A stretch of 64,000 nt of DNA, from positions 62,001 through 126,000 of the forward strand of contig JADKKK010000007.1 of assembly GCA_016720545.1 (NCBI GenBank), read 5' to 3'. The position numbers and the translations under genes are program-made. This DNA is from Myxococcales bacterium (GTDB lineage Bacteria; Myxococcota_A; Polyangia; Polyangiales; Polyangiaceae). Positions 56,216 to 64,000 of this stretch are shown in pieces (the stretch's first letter is position 1; the number at the start of each line of letters is the position of its first letter). Under the pieces are notes generated by a model, which searched no databases, was not told where the DNA came from, and saw only the letters and a list, made by a program, of their open reading frames with translations.

Positions 56216-57384
56216 TTAGTCGCAATAATCAATCGCTCTATTCAGTCGCCATATTCGACACGGGTTTCGAGTACTCATTCCTTCAGGAGCGACGCGAGCG
56301 CGCTCGTACGCGTCCAGGAAGGGCTCGAGGCCCCAGCGCGCCGCCGCGGCCTCGCGAACCCACGCGCGCGGCGTGGGCGACGCGAGCGTGAGCCGGCTCG
56401 CGGCGAGCAGCTCCTCCGCGGTCCGGGCGAAGCGCACGCCCGGCATCCCGGTGAGGCCGTCGCGGAACGCGGGGTCGTCCGACACGACGACGCTCGCTCC
56501 TGAGAGCATGGCCTCCTGCACGCCGAGCGGCAGCCCCTCGCCGTGCGACGGAAGCACCATCAGGTCGGCGAGCGCGTAGAGCTCCGGCATCTGGGCGGGC
56601 GACACGACGCCCAGCCGGCGCGTGCGCGGGGAGCCGTGGAGCAGGTGCGCCAGGGGGCCATCGCCGGCCACGAAGAGCTCCGACCCCGGCGTGTCGGCCG
56701 CGAGGGTCCGCTGGAGGGTGGCCACCTTGTCGACCCCTTCTTCGCGACCAGGCGCCCCGGAGAAGAGGACCACGCGCGGTCGGCGAGGTCGTAGCGCGCG
56801 CGGAGGGCGGCGCGGCGTTCGCGGCTCGCCCCCACGAAGCGCTCGGCGTCGATTCCGTTGCGGATGAGCTCGAACGGCCTCGCGACGCCGAGCTCCGCGA
56901 AGAACGCGGGCACGTGCGGGGCGCACGCGACGAGCTTGTCGGCGCCTGCGAGCACGGCGCGCCCGAGCGTCGCGTAGGCGAGCCGCTCGACGCGATCGAG
57001 CACCGGTCCATACGGCACCATCCCGATGTGCTGGGTGAGCAACACCGGCTTTCCCAGGCGCCTGGCCGAGGCGACGGCGGCGGCCGAGCCCATGTAGAGG
57101 CAGTCGTGCACGTGCACCACGTCGGCGAGGGTGACTTGCCTATCGAGGTCGCGCAGCCCGCGGGCGGCCCAGAGCGGATAGGGCAGCCCGGCCCGCGCCT
57201 CGAGCGCGTTCCACGCGGGCACGCGGAGTCGCGAGCCGTCCCAGCCTGGGCGCGCGGGCACCGCCGAGGCGACCCAGCGGGTGTCGTGGCCGCGCGCCGC
57301 GAGGCCGCGGACGAGCGCGTCCGCGACCATCTCGATGCCGCCCAGGTGGGGAGGCATGTAGTGCGTGACGGTGAGGATGCGCAT
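56216..57384 (-). CDS. Glycosyltransferase family 4 (frameshifted)
   Basis: About 385 residues. The N-terminal half from the ATG at 57384 (RILTVTHYMPPHLGGIEMVADALVRGLAARGHD) and the acceptor part (VVHVHDCLYMGSAAAVASARRLGKPVLLTQH) are followed by the GT-B linker FELIRNGIDAERFVGA. The C-terminal half contains RVVLFSG, RLVAKKG, FVAGDGPLAHLL and the family motif LMVLPSHGEGLPLGVQEAMLSGASVVVSDD with the nucleotide-binding EGLPxGxxEA. Between 56,730 and 56,790 the coding signal alternates between two frames three times. It transfers a sugar from a nucleotide donor, probably to a surface glycan, in line with the DUF2723 and MBOAT genes upstream in the operon. Confidence 0.85.
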
Positions 57385-57389
57385 CGGCT

Positions 57390-59098
57390 TCAAAGCTGCT
57401 TCACCATCTCCACGAGCTGGGGGGTGCGGCGCACGGGCACGAAGCCGGGTATCGCAGGCGGCTGGCTCTGGCCTTGAAAGTAGACAGGTATCGTGCGGTT
57501 CGGGTCCGTGATGCGCTCGACGTAGTCGATGGGGAACTCCCAACGGCCCACGCCGTACGGCATCGGCTCGTACACCTCGAGCTCGTGCGTGCCTCGCTCG
57601 AAGCGGCCGACGTACTGGATGGCGTAGGCGATGGACCACCCGGCGAACACCAGGGCGCGCGGAGGCAACGCGCTGACCGTGAGCCGCGCCTCCGCGAGGT
57701 TCTCCCATTCCTCGCGCTCATCGGGGCGCTCACCGAGCAAGGGGAGGAGCGTGCCCGCGTTCGGGTGGTGCCGCGCCAACCGCTCGAAGAGGTTGCGGCT
57801 CACGGGGTGCGGGAGGGCGGCGAGCCCGAGGAGCGCGACGGCGGCGAAGAAGGCTGGGCTCGCGTGCCGACGGAGTCCGAGCTTCGCGCGCGCGAACGCG
57901 AAGAGCGGGAGCACACCATACCCCGCGAGGCAGGCGGTGAGCCCGGTGACGGGGAGCAGATAGATATGAGTCTTCAGGGTCGCCGTGTAGCCCGTCGCCA
58001 AATAGATGTGCATGAAGATGACGAGCGCCAACAGGGACCAGAGCCGGCGATCGTGCATGTACAGCCGCCCCACCCCGGCGATGGCGAGGGCGACCACCAC
58101 CGGGGAGAGCTCGCACGAGAGGCGAGGAAAGATGAGGCCGAGCTGCGCGGCCCGCTGCCCCCACGTCGCGCCGGTCACGTCGAACCGGAACTGACGACAC
58201 GTCACCTCGTACCACCACGAGTACCAGAAGGAGCGCGCCTGGTCGGGGCGCACGTCGAAGAACTTGGGCGCCGCCAAGATGCTCGCCCAGTGGTCGTAGC
58301 GGACGTGGTTTCGCCAGAGGAGATAATAGAGAAAGATGTCGAGCGTGAGCACCGCGACGGCGCCCCACGCGACGCCCTTGGCGATGGCCCATCGCTGCGT
58401 CTTGTCGCGGTATCCGGTCCAGAGGAGCAGCGCGAGCACCCCCGGATAGAGGGCGACGGTCATGACGTGATTGGCCAACATCGCGCCAAAAATGCCGAGC
58501 GCGATCTGCACGTCGCGTCCCTGGCGCTGGCCGTCTCGCCCCACGATCCAGCGCGCGAAGAAGAAGAGCCCCCGAAGGCCATGAGGGTGTGGAGGGTGTA
58601 CATCCCGGTGAAGATCGACACCTGGGTGAAGCTGTGACCCACCGCGAACACGCCCGCCGCGAACGCGCCCGCGAACCACCCGCGCGCCCCGTCGCGCCGC
58701 GCGACGACGGCCACGAGCGCGCCGAGCGCGCACAGCGTGAGGGCCCCGCACAGCGACGAGAACAGGTTGAAGCGCAGGGCGATGGGCCCGAGCGGCAGCT
58801 TCACGAAGAGCCGCACGAGCCACACGTAGAGGGGATAGCTCGTGCCGTGCGGGATCCCGCCGGCGAGCGCGAGCACCTGGAGCTCGGCGGGGTCGTCGCG
58901 GGTGATGACCCGCGCGCAGCGCGTCGTGTAGTCGACCAGCGCGAGGGCTGCCACGGCCCACACGGCGATGAGCCCCACGCGCCGCCGAGCCCAGGCCCTG
59001 GCCGCGGCGAGGCGCGCGGGGCGCGGTCTGTCGTGCACGGGGGGGAGGGGCGCGGGCGTGTCGGGGCGGGCTATCGCAGCGTCGTCTGTGCGGCTCAC
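57390..59098 (-). CDS. DUF2723 membrane protein, GT-C glycosyltransferase-like (one frameshift)
   Basis: About 569 residues with ten or more membrane helices. The N-terminal signature DYTTRCARVITRDDPAELQVLALAGGIPHGTSYPLY is diagnostic of DUF2723 and contains the acidic pair in the first periplasmic loop (DDPAEL), as in GT-C enzymes that use lipid-linked sugars. One base is off in a C run near 58,575; the next frame starts LFFFARWIVGRDGQ and runs to the end. A soluble C-terminal part follows (LVFAGWSIAYAIQYVGRFERG). It is 6 bases from the GT4 gene and 9 bases from the acyltransferase gene, so all three are cotranscribed. Confidence 0.85.
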
Positions 59099-59107
59099 TG
59101 GGTGCGC

Positions 59108-60520
59108 TCAGAAGTTGAAATAGATGAAGAGCGGCGAGCTCGTGGCGAAGAAGAAGCACACGTAGGCGAGGGCGGCCCACACGAGGCCGCGCGCGGGCGC
59201 GGGCAGCCAGCGGTGCGCGCGGAGTCCCGCCTTGTGCACCCCGAAGACATGAATGACCACGAGCAGGCCGAGGAGGCCGAGCGTGAGCTTCGCGTCGTCG
59301 GGGAGGGTGGCGTAGGTGGGCACCGGGCCGCGCGCGAGCGCCATCCCGCGGAGCACGGTCCAGGCCTTCTCGAAGGTCTCCGCTCGAAAGAACACCCACC
59401 CTACGACCACCTGGAGGAGTGTGACGGCGACGGCCACCGCCCGGTAGGGCAGGGATCTGCGAAGCGCGGCGAGCGCCGGCACCTTCGCGGTGCGGTCGGC
59501 GTAGAGCTTGTGGAGCGCGAGGAGCGCCCCGTGGTAGCCGCCCCACACCACGAACGTCCACCGCGGGCCGTGCCACAGGCCGCCGAGCAGCATCGTGAGG
59601 AACAGGTTCCGATAGGTGCGGAGCGCGCCCCCGCGATTGCCCCCGAGCGAGATGTAGAGATAGTCGCGAAGCCAGCGCGAGAGGGTCATGTGCCAGCGGC
59701 GCCAGAACTCGGCGATGTTCGCGCTCGCGTACGGGTAGTCGAAGTTGTCGGGGAGCTCGTAGCCGAGCATGAGCGACCCGCCCCGCGCGATGTCGGTGTA
59801 TCCCGAGAAATCACAGAAGATCTGACCTGTGTAGGCCAGCACGCCCAGCCAGAGATACGGGCCTGTCTGCTTGTCGGGCGCGCCGAAGACGGCGTTCGCG
59901 AAGGCGCCCAGGTTGTCGGCGATGACGACCTTCTTCGCCAGGCCGAACAGGGCGATGAAGGCGCCCTCGGACACCTTCTCGGAGTCGAAGGTGTGCTCCC
60001 GCCCGAGCTCCGGCAAGAGCTCGTCCGCGCGCACGATCGGGCCGGCCACGAGGTGCGGGAAGTAGGCAATGTACAGGAAGAACTCGGTGACGCTCTTGGC
60101 CTCTGGGCCACCCCGATAGAGATCGATCACGTAGCTCAGCATCTCGAACGTGAAGAACGAAATGCCGAGCGGCAGCGCCATCTCGAGGCGAGTCTTCGAG
60201 CCCACCGTGCCAAGGAGGAAGTCGGTGTACTTGAAGAACACGAGCGGCAAGAGCAGCAGCACCACCGTGCCGAGGAGGCGTCGCTTCTTGGTGGCGGCGT
60301 CCGGCGCGCTCTTGATGCGGCCGGCGGCCACGTACGTGAAGAGGGTCATCCCGAGGATGAGCCCGCCGTACTTCAGCCCCCACGAGAGGTAGAACGCGTA
60401 GCTGGCCGCGAGGAGGAACGGCCCGACGAAGCGCTGCGGTAGCGCCCAGCGGAGGGCGAACACCGTCAGAAAAAAGTAGAGGAACAAGAAGCTGTTGAAG
60501 AGCATCCGCCGGGCCGACAT
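59108..60520 (-). CDS. MBOAT-family O-acyltransferase (AlgI-like)
   Basis: 470 residues with about ten helices. The signatures are complete: LPLGISFFTFEMLSYVID, FFLYIAYFPHLVAGPIVRADELLPEL, FCDFSGYTDIARGG, NIAEFWRRWHMTLSRWLRDYLYISLGGNRGG and the catalytic His in GGLWHGPRWTFVVWGGYHG. AlgI/DltB-type proteins transfer acyl groups across the membrane to polysaccharides. No SGNH-hydrolase partner is found in this window. As the first gene of the glycan operon it probably acetylates the product of the two following genes. The sequence is intact, in contrast to its neighbours. Confidence 0.93.
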   Translation of the reverse strand: MSARRMLFNSFLFLYFFLTVFALRWALPQRFVGPFLLAASYAFYLSWGLKYGGLILGMTLFTYVAAGRIKSAPDAATKKRRLLGTVVLLLLPLVFFKYTDFLLGTVGSKTRLEMALPLGISFFTFEMLSYVIDLYRGGPEAKSVTEFFLYIAYFPHLVAGPIVRADELLPELGREHTFDSEKVSEGAFIALFGLAKKVVIADNLGAFANAVFGAPDKQTGPYLWLGVLAYTGQIFCDFSGYTDIARGGSLMLGYELPDNFDYPYASANIAEFWRRWHMTLSRWLRDYLYISLGGNRGGALRTYRNLFLTMLLGGLWHGPRWTFVVWGGYHGALLALHKLYADRTAKVPALAALRRSLPYRAVAVAVTLLQVVVGWVFFRAETFEKAWTVLRGMALARGPVPTYATLPDDAKLTLGLLGLLVVIHVFGVHKAGLRAHRWLPAPARGLVWAALAYVCFFFATSSPLFIYFNF

Positions 60521-60607
60521 CCTACAGGATGTCCGGGCGGCTGCGGCCGCGCGGCGCGCAGGGCCCGTACGCGGGCGCCCCGGCGTGCGGGGCGGGGCGT
60601 CGAGCGC

Positions 60608-60757
60608 TCAGTCGGTCGAGGCGTCCGGGGCGTCGGGGCCGGCGTCGGCGGACCGGAAGCCGCCTAGGTCCACGTTGGAGCCGCAGCCGCTCACGGCGAA
60701 GCCGAGCGCGGAGAGGGCGAAGGTCAACGCGACGACGAGGCGAGCGACCCCGGGCAT
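60608..60757 (-). CDS. Very small lipoprotein (49 residues)
   Basis: The ATG at 60757 gives MPGVARLVVALTFALSALGF, then AVSGCGSNVDLGG, and the frame ends APDASTD and TGA. A basic N-terminus, a hydrophobic core and lipobox VSGC are followed by only 28 mature residues, acidic and rich in Asp, Ala and Pro. Such minimal lipoproteins with a mature DAGPDAPDAS-type tail are common in myxobacteria. Function is unknown. It lies upstream of, and on the same strand as, the MBOAT gene, 87 bases away. Confidence 0.65.
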   Translation of the reverse strand: MPGVARLVVALTFALSALGFAVSGCGSNVDLGGFRSADAGPDAPDASTD

Positions 60758-60829
60758 TCCCGAGGTCTACGGCACCTCACACGTGAACGCGAGCCCGCTC
60801 TCTTCGGGCGCGACCCACGCCGCGCTCGC

Positions 60830-61562
60830 TCACTGCTCCCAGTAGAGCCGCGCGCTGTTCGCCCCGAAGCTGACCACCGGCTCGAACGAGGTGGGCGTGG
60901 TGTCGTAGACGCCGGCGGCGTAGCCGGGCGCCGCCTCATCCCGCCAGCGGAAGCTCTCGTGGGTGTTGACCTCGTAGATCGCGTGCAGGTCGTATGACAC
61001 CGCCGTGTCGATCGTGAGGTCGACCGGCACGAGGTAGGTCAACCCGTCGGCCCCGGTCTCCAGAGAGATCCCCCCGAGCCCGGTGGTGAGCGGGACGGGC
61101 GCGTCGGTCCCCTCGACGCTCACCGGGGCGGTCAGGGGGGAGCGGAACGTGTAGCGGTAGTAGCCCCTCTGGCGCAGCTGGCCGTCGAGCAGAGTGTCGC
61201 TGGCGAGCACCTGGACGTTCTCGTACTCGCCGGGCACCGCGTAGCCGAGCGAGTGCAGGGGTGGAGCGCACGGCGTACCGCACGTAGGCCACGCGCACGC
61301 GCGCCGCGGCGTAATGCCCGGCCCGGAGCGAGCGGATGGGCAGCTTGGTGATGACCGTGTCCTCCCCCTGGCCGACGCCCGCCTCGACGGGCTTCGCGCC
61401 GAGGTCGTACACCGCATAGCCGCCGCGATCGGCCGCGGCGTCCTCGCGCGTGGCGAAGAGCGTGAGGCTCTTGAAGGCCAGGCGCTGCTTGGTAGGGGTC
61501 TGCCCCGAGGTACCGGCCGCGTGGGTGACGGGCGTCTGGGAGCCGCTGGGGTTCATGCTCAC
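60830..61562 (-). CDS. Hypothetical protein with beta-rich C-terminal half (one frameshift)
   Basis: From the ATG at 61562 the frame reads NPSGSQTPVTHAAGTSGQTP, then RLAFKSLTLFATREDAAADRGGYAVYDLGAKPVEAG and YAAARVRVAYVRYAV. A break in a G/C run near 61,262 moves the coding signal to the frame HSLGYAVPGEYENVQVLASD, TLLDGQLRQRGYYRYTFRSP, VPVDLTIDTAVSYDLHAIYEV and FGANSARLYWEQ (TGA at 60830). About 243 residues. It looks like a secreted beta-sandwich protein, but no signal peptide is visible at the N-terminus, so the true start may be further upstream in a disturbed frame. No family was recognised. Confidence 0.55.
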
Positions 61563-61763
61563 CTCCGCGTCGCGACCCGTGCCGCGCGTCGCGCCCCGCG
61601 CGCGCGCAATCGTTCACGCTGCTCGTCGCTCGGAGGGTGGGTGGCGGTAGGGCGGGCCCGTTATGAGGGGCGTGCACTTTTTTGTTTGGCTCGCGTTCGG
61701 ACGGCGGAGGCGTGCTCCGCGCGTGGGTCCGCTGCTACCCTCCGCGCCTCGCTCGGAGGACTC

Positions 61764-63358
61764 TTGCACCAAGCTCGTGTCGACCAACTGCACCGAATCG
61801 CCCAACGGATCGCCCACGACGAGGCCGGGGCGGACCGCGAGCTGGCGGGCCTGCTCGACGACGTGGGCGACGACGCGGATCCGCGCGCGGTGCTGCTCTA
61901 TGTCTTCGGCGCGGCCCTCGCGCGTCGCCTGTCGCCCGCGACCGAGCGTCGCGCGGGCCTCTACCTCGAGCAGTTCGAGGTGCCGCAGATCCACCTGTTC
62001 CAGCTCCTCGTGACGTCGCTGCCGCTCGTCGGGCTCGCGACGTCGCTGTCGAACACGCTGCTCGCCCGGGCCTGCCTAGGCGACCCCTCGCCGACGGTGA
62101 TCGACGTCGGCGTCGGCTCGGGGCGGCAGCTCGTCACGCTCATCGAGGCGCTCGGGGCGGCCTCGCCGGCCGGCCTCGCGGCGCCACCCTCCCTCACGAT
62201 CCTCGGGGTGGAGCCGGCCGGCGCGGCCCTCTCGGAGGCGGGGCGGAGCGTCGCGGAGGCGGCGGGCGCGCGGGTGTCGCGGTGACGTTCCACGCCTTCG
62301 AAGGGGCCGCCGAGTCCCTCACGGCGAGCGACTGGCGCCGCATGCGCGCGCTCTGCCCGAGCCCGCCGGTCATCAACGCTTCGTTCGCCCTCCACCACGT
62401 GGCGGATCTCGACGGCCGCGACGTGCGCGACGACGTGCTGCGCCGCCTGCGGTGGCTCGGCCCGCGTCTGCTCGTCTTGAGCGAGCCCAACCTGCACAGC
62501 CACGAGCGCGACTTCTACACCCGATTCTGCTTGTGTTTCAGCCACTTCGAGGTGGTCTTCGCCGCCATCGACGCCCTGCCCGTGCAGGACCGCGACAAGA
62601 ACGCGCTGAAGGTCTGCTTCTTCGGGCGCGAGATCGTCGACATGCTCGGGCGCCCCGAGGGCCGCAGGACCGAGCGGCACGAGAGCACGGCGTCGTGGCT
62701 CCGGCGTCTCGAGGCGAGCGGGTGGGAGGCGCGGTTCGACGCGAGCGTCCCGATGCCCGCGGAGGGCGGCGTGGAGGTTCGCGCGCGGGACACCCACGCG
62801 TCGATCGAGTTTGGCGGCGAGCCCATCATCTCGGTGCTCTGCGCGGCGCCCCGCGACGGGGAGGCGCTCCGTGAGGCCGACGAGGCGGCGCTCTCCCGGG
62901 CGCCGGGCCGGCGCGAGACGGACGAGCCTCGGCACGCGGGCGACGGCGCGTTCGACGCGCGGGCCTACCTCGCCACGTTGCGCGCGGTGGCCATGGCCGA
63001 CGAGGTGCTGCACGAGCGCGAGCGAGGATTCATCGAGGAGCAGGCGCACCTGCTCGGCGTGCCGCTCGATCTCTCGACGGCCACGCGAGAGCACCGAGCG
63101 GCCCTCGAGCCTGCGCTGGCGCACTCGGCCACGCTCTCCCGCCGCACCCGCGTGGCGATCGTGCGGGACCTCATCTTCCTCGCGCGGATCGACGGCGACT
63201 ACTCCGCGGACGAGCGAGCGCTCATCGCGTCGATCGCCGCGCGCCTTGGGCTCGCCGGGGAGCTCGACGGGCTCGAGCGCCAGGCCGAGCTGCCCGCCGA
63301 GACCCTCGGCATGCCCTCGTGGTTCCGCGAGCAGTGGTTCCTCGGCTCGCGCTGCCCC
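61764..63358 (+). CDS. GRAS-type SAM-dependent methyltransferase fused to a TerB-like domain (one frameshift, 3' end uncertain)
   Basis: A GGAGG lies 4 bases before the TTG at 61764 (LHQARVDQLHRIAQRIAHDE). The first 380 residues match the GRAS fold of plant transcription factors and their bacterial relatives: a helical cap; TVIDVGVGSGRQLVTLIEAL, equivalent to the VHIID motif and binding site; INASFALHHVAD; LLVLSEPNLHSHERDFYTR; FEVVFAAIDALP, corresponding to the PFYRE region; and WLRRLEASGWEARF, like the SAW motif. Residues about 410-520 resemble TerB (AVAMADEVLHERERGFIEEQ, IVRDLIFLARIDGDYSADERAL). One base is off near 62,270. The gene runs into a poly-G tract, so its true end cannot be seen. 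Confidence 0.78.
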
Positions 63359-63564
<206 letters not shown>

Positions 63565-63614
63565 AGTCGATCGCATCGACAGCCGAAATGCGTCCTGAGT
63601 TCGAGCTCTTTGAC

Positions 63615-64000
63615 TCAGCGACCCACGAGCGCGTCGAGGCGCCGCTGGTGGGTCGAGCCCGGGAAGGTCTTCGCGAACCGCTCGGCCCGCGCGCGCGCCT
63701 CCCCGCCGCGGCCGAGCTTGACGAGGGCCTCGATCGCGATGGCCTCGCGCTCCTGGGTCAGGGCCCCGCGCGGGAAGCGCCGCGCGTGCTCGCTCGCTCG
63801 GGCGAGGGCCGCGCTCGGATCACCCCGGAGGCCGTCTTGCGCGGCCCGCAGCAGGGCGGCCTCGGCCGCGAGATCGTCGACGCTGGCGCTCGACCGAGGG
63901 ACCACGGGTGAGGGGTGCGCGCTGGGCGCGGGCGCGGGCGCGCTTGGCCCCACGTCGAGCGGCACGAGCGGCACGAGCGGCACGAGCGCGCTTGGAGTCG
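63615..64000 (-). CDS. TPR-like protein, C-terminal fragment (partial)
   Basis: The frame is open from the right edge of the window. It encodes a Pro/Ala-rich linker (PLVPLDVGPSAPAPAPSAHP), then a helical C-terminal block: LAAEAALLRAAQDGLRGDPSAALARASEHARRFPRGAL, TQEREAIAIEALVKLGRGGEARARAERFAKTFPGSTHQRRLDALVG. This block is common at the ends of myxobacterial membrane proteins that accompany RNA polymerase sigma factors of the ECF type, and forms one or two TPRs. The missing N-terminal part would identify it. Since it lies beyond the poly-G tract, its position next to the GRAS gene is uncertain. Confidence 0.65.
   Translation of the reverse strand, partial: TPSALVPLVPLVPLDVGPSAPAPAPSAHPSPVVPRSSASVDDLAAEAALLRAAQDGLRGDPSAALARASEHARRFPRGALTQEREAIAIEALVKLGRGGEARARAERFAKTFPGSTHQRRLDALVGR

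Overview
The window is very GC-rich and gene-dense. Its gene content points to a myxobacterium (Myxococcota, probably class Polyangia): proteins with the AgmX/PglI C-terminal domain, a DUF6748-type cysteine-rich lipoprotein, a DUF4388-plus-J-domain protein, many small lipoproteins (one with the mature start CSLNPQPLPP), Sel1-repeat lipoproteins, sigma-54 activators and a Ser/Thr kinase. I saw no rRNA, tRNA or CRISPR array.

Layout. 1-7.6 kb (+): receiver-domain tail, iron alcohol dehydrogenase, NtrC-type regulator, sulfatase-modifying-factor-like lipoprotein, AgmX-type protein, DUF962 membrane protein and two lipoproteins. 7.6-15.4 kb: second AgmX-type lipoprotein, monooxygenase-like protein, phosphofructokinase, CPBP protease and a large DUF4388/J-domain protein. 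15.5-23.3 kb: a ClpA-like ATPase divergent from a tetR-MFP-RND efflux operon, with a readable promoter and palindromic operator between them. 23.4-26.7 kb: sigma-54 activator with a helical repeat N-terminus, then a Ser/Thr kinase.

26.7-40 kb is an accessory island. It holds an MBL-fold hydrolase translationally coupled to a P-loop NTPase with TPRs (a candidate defence pair), a four-helix-bundle protein, pieces of AbiEii-type nucleotidyltransferase genes, a UvrD helicase fused to a RecB-like nuclease, a type III methyltransferase cut by an IS66-family element, and a second DDE transposase. 40-44 kb has two paralogous Sel1 lipoproteins in tandem.

44-64 kb returns to chromosomal genes: TPR protein, YkgJ-type cluster protein, ClpB, PyrH, PpiC-like isomerase, an operon with an ABC ATPase, a membrane protein and NosL (interrupted by an unusual array of coupled micro-ORFs), a surface-glycan group (GT4, DUF2723 protein, MBOAT acyltransferase), and a GRAS-type methyltransferase fused to a TerB-like domain. 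That last gene runs into about 200 bases of poly-G.

Sequence quality changes along the window. Genes before about 26.7 kb are intact. After that, and above all after 44 kb, most genes, including clpB and pyrH, carry single-base frameshifts, often at runs of G or C. Because housekeeping genes are hit, assembly or sequencing error is more likely than gene decay. The protein descriptions there were pieced together across frames.
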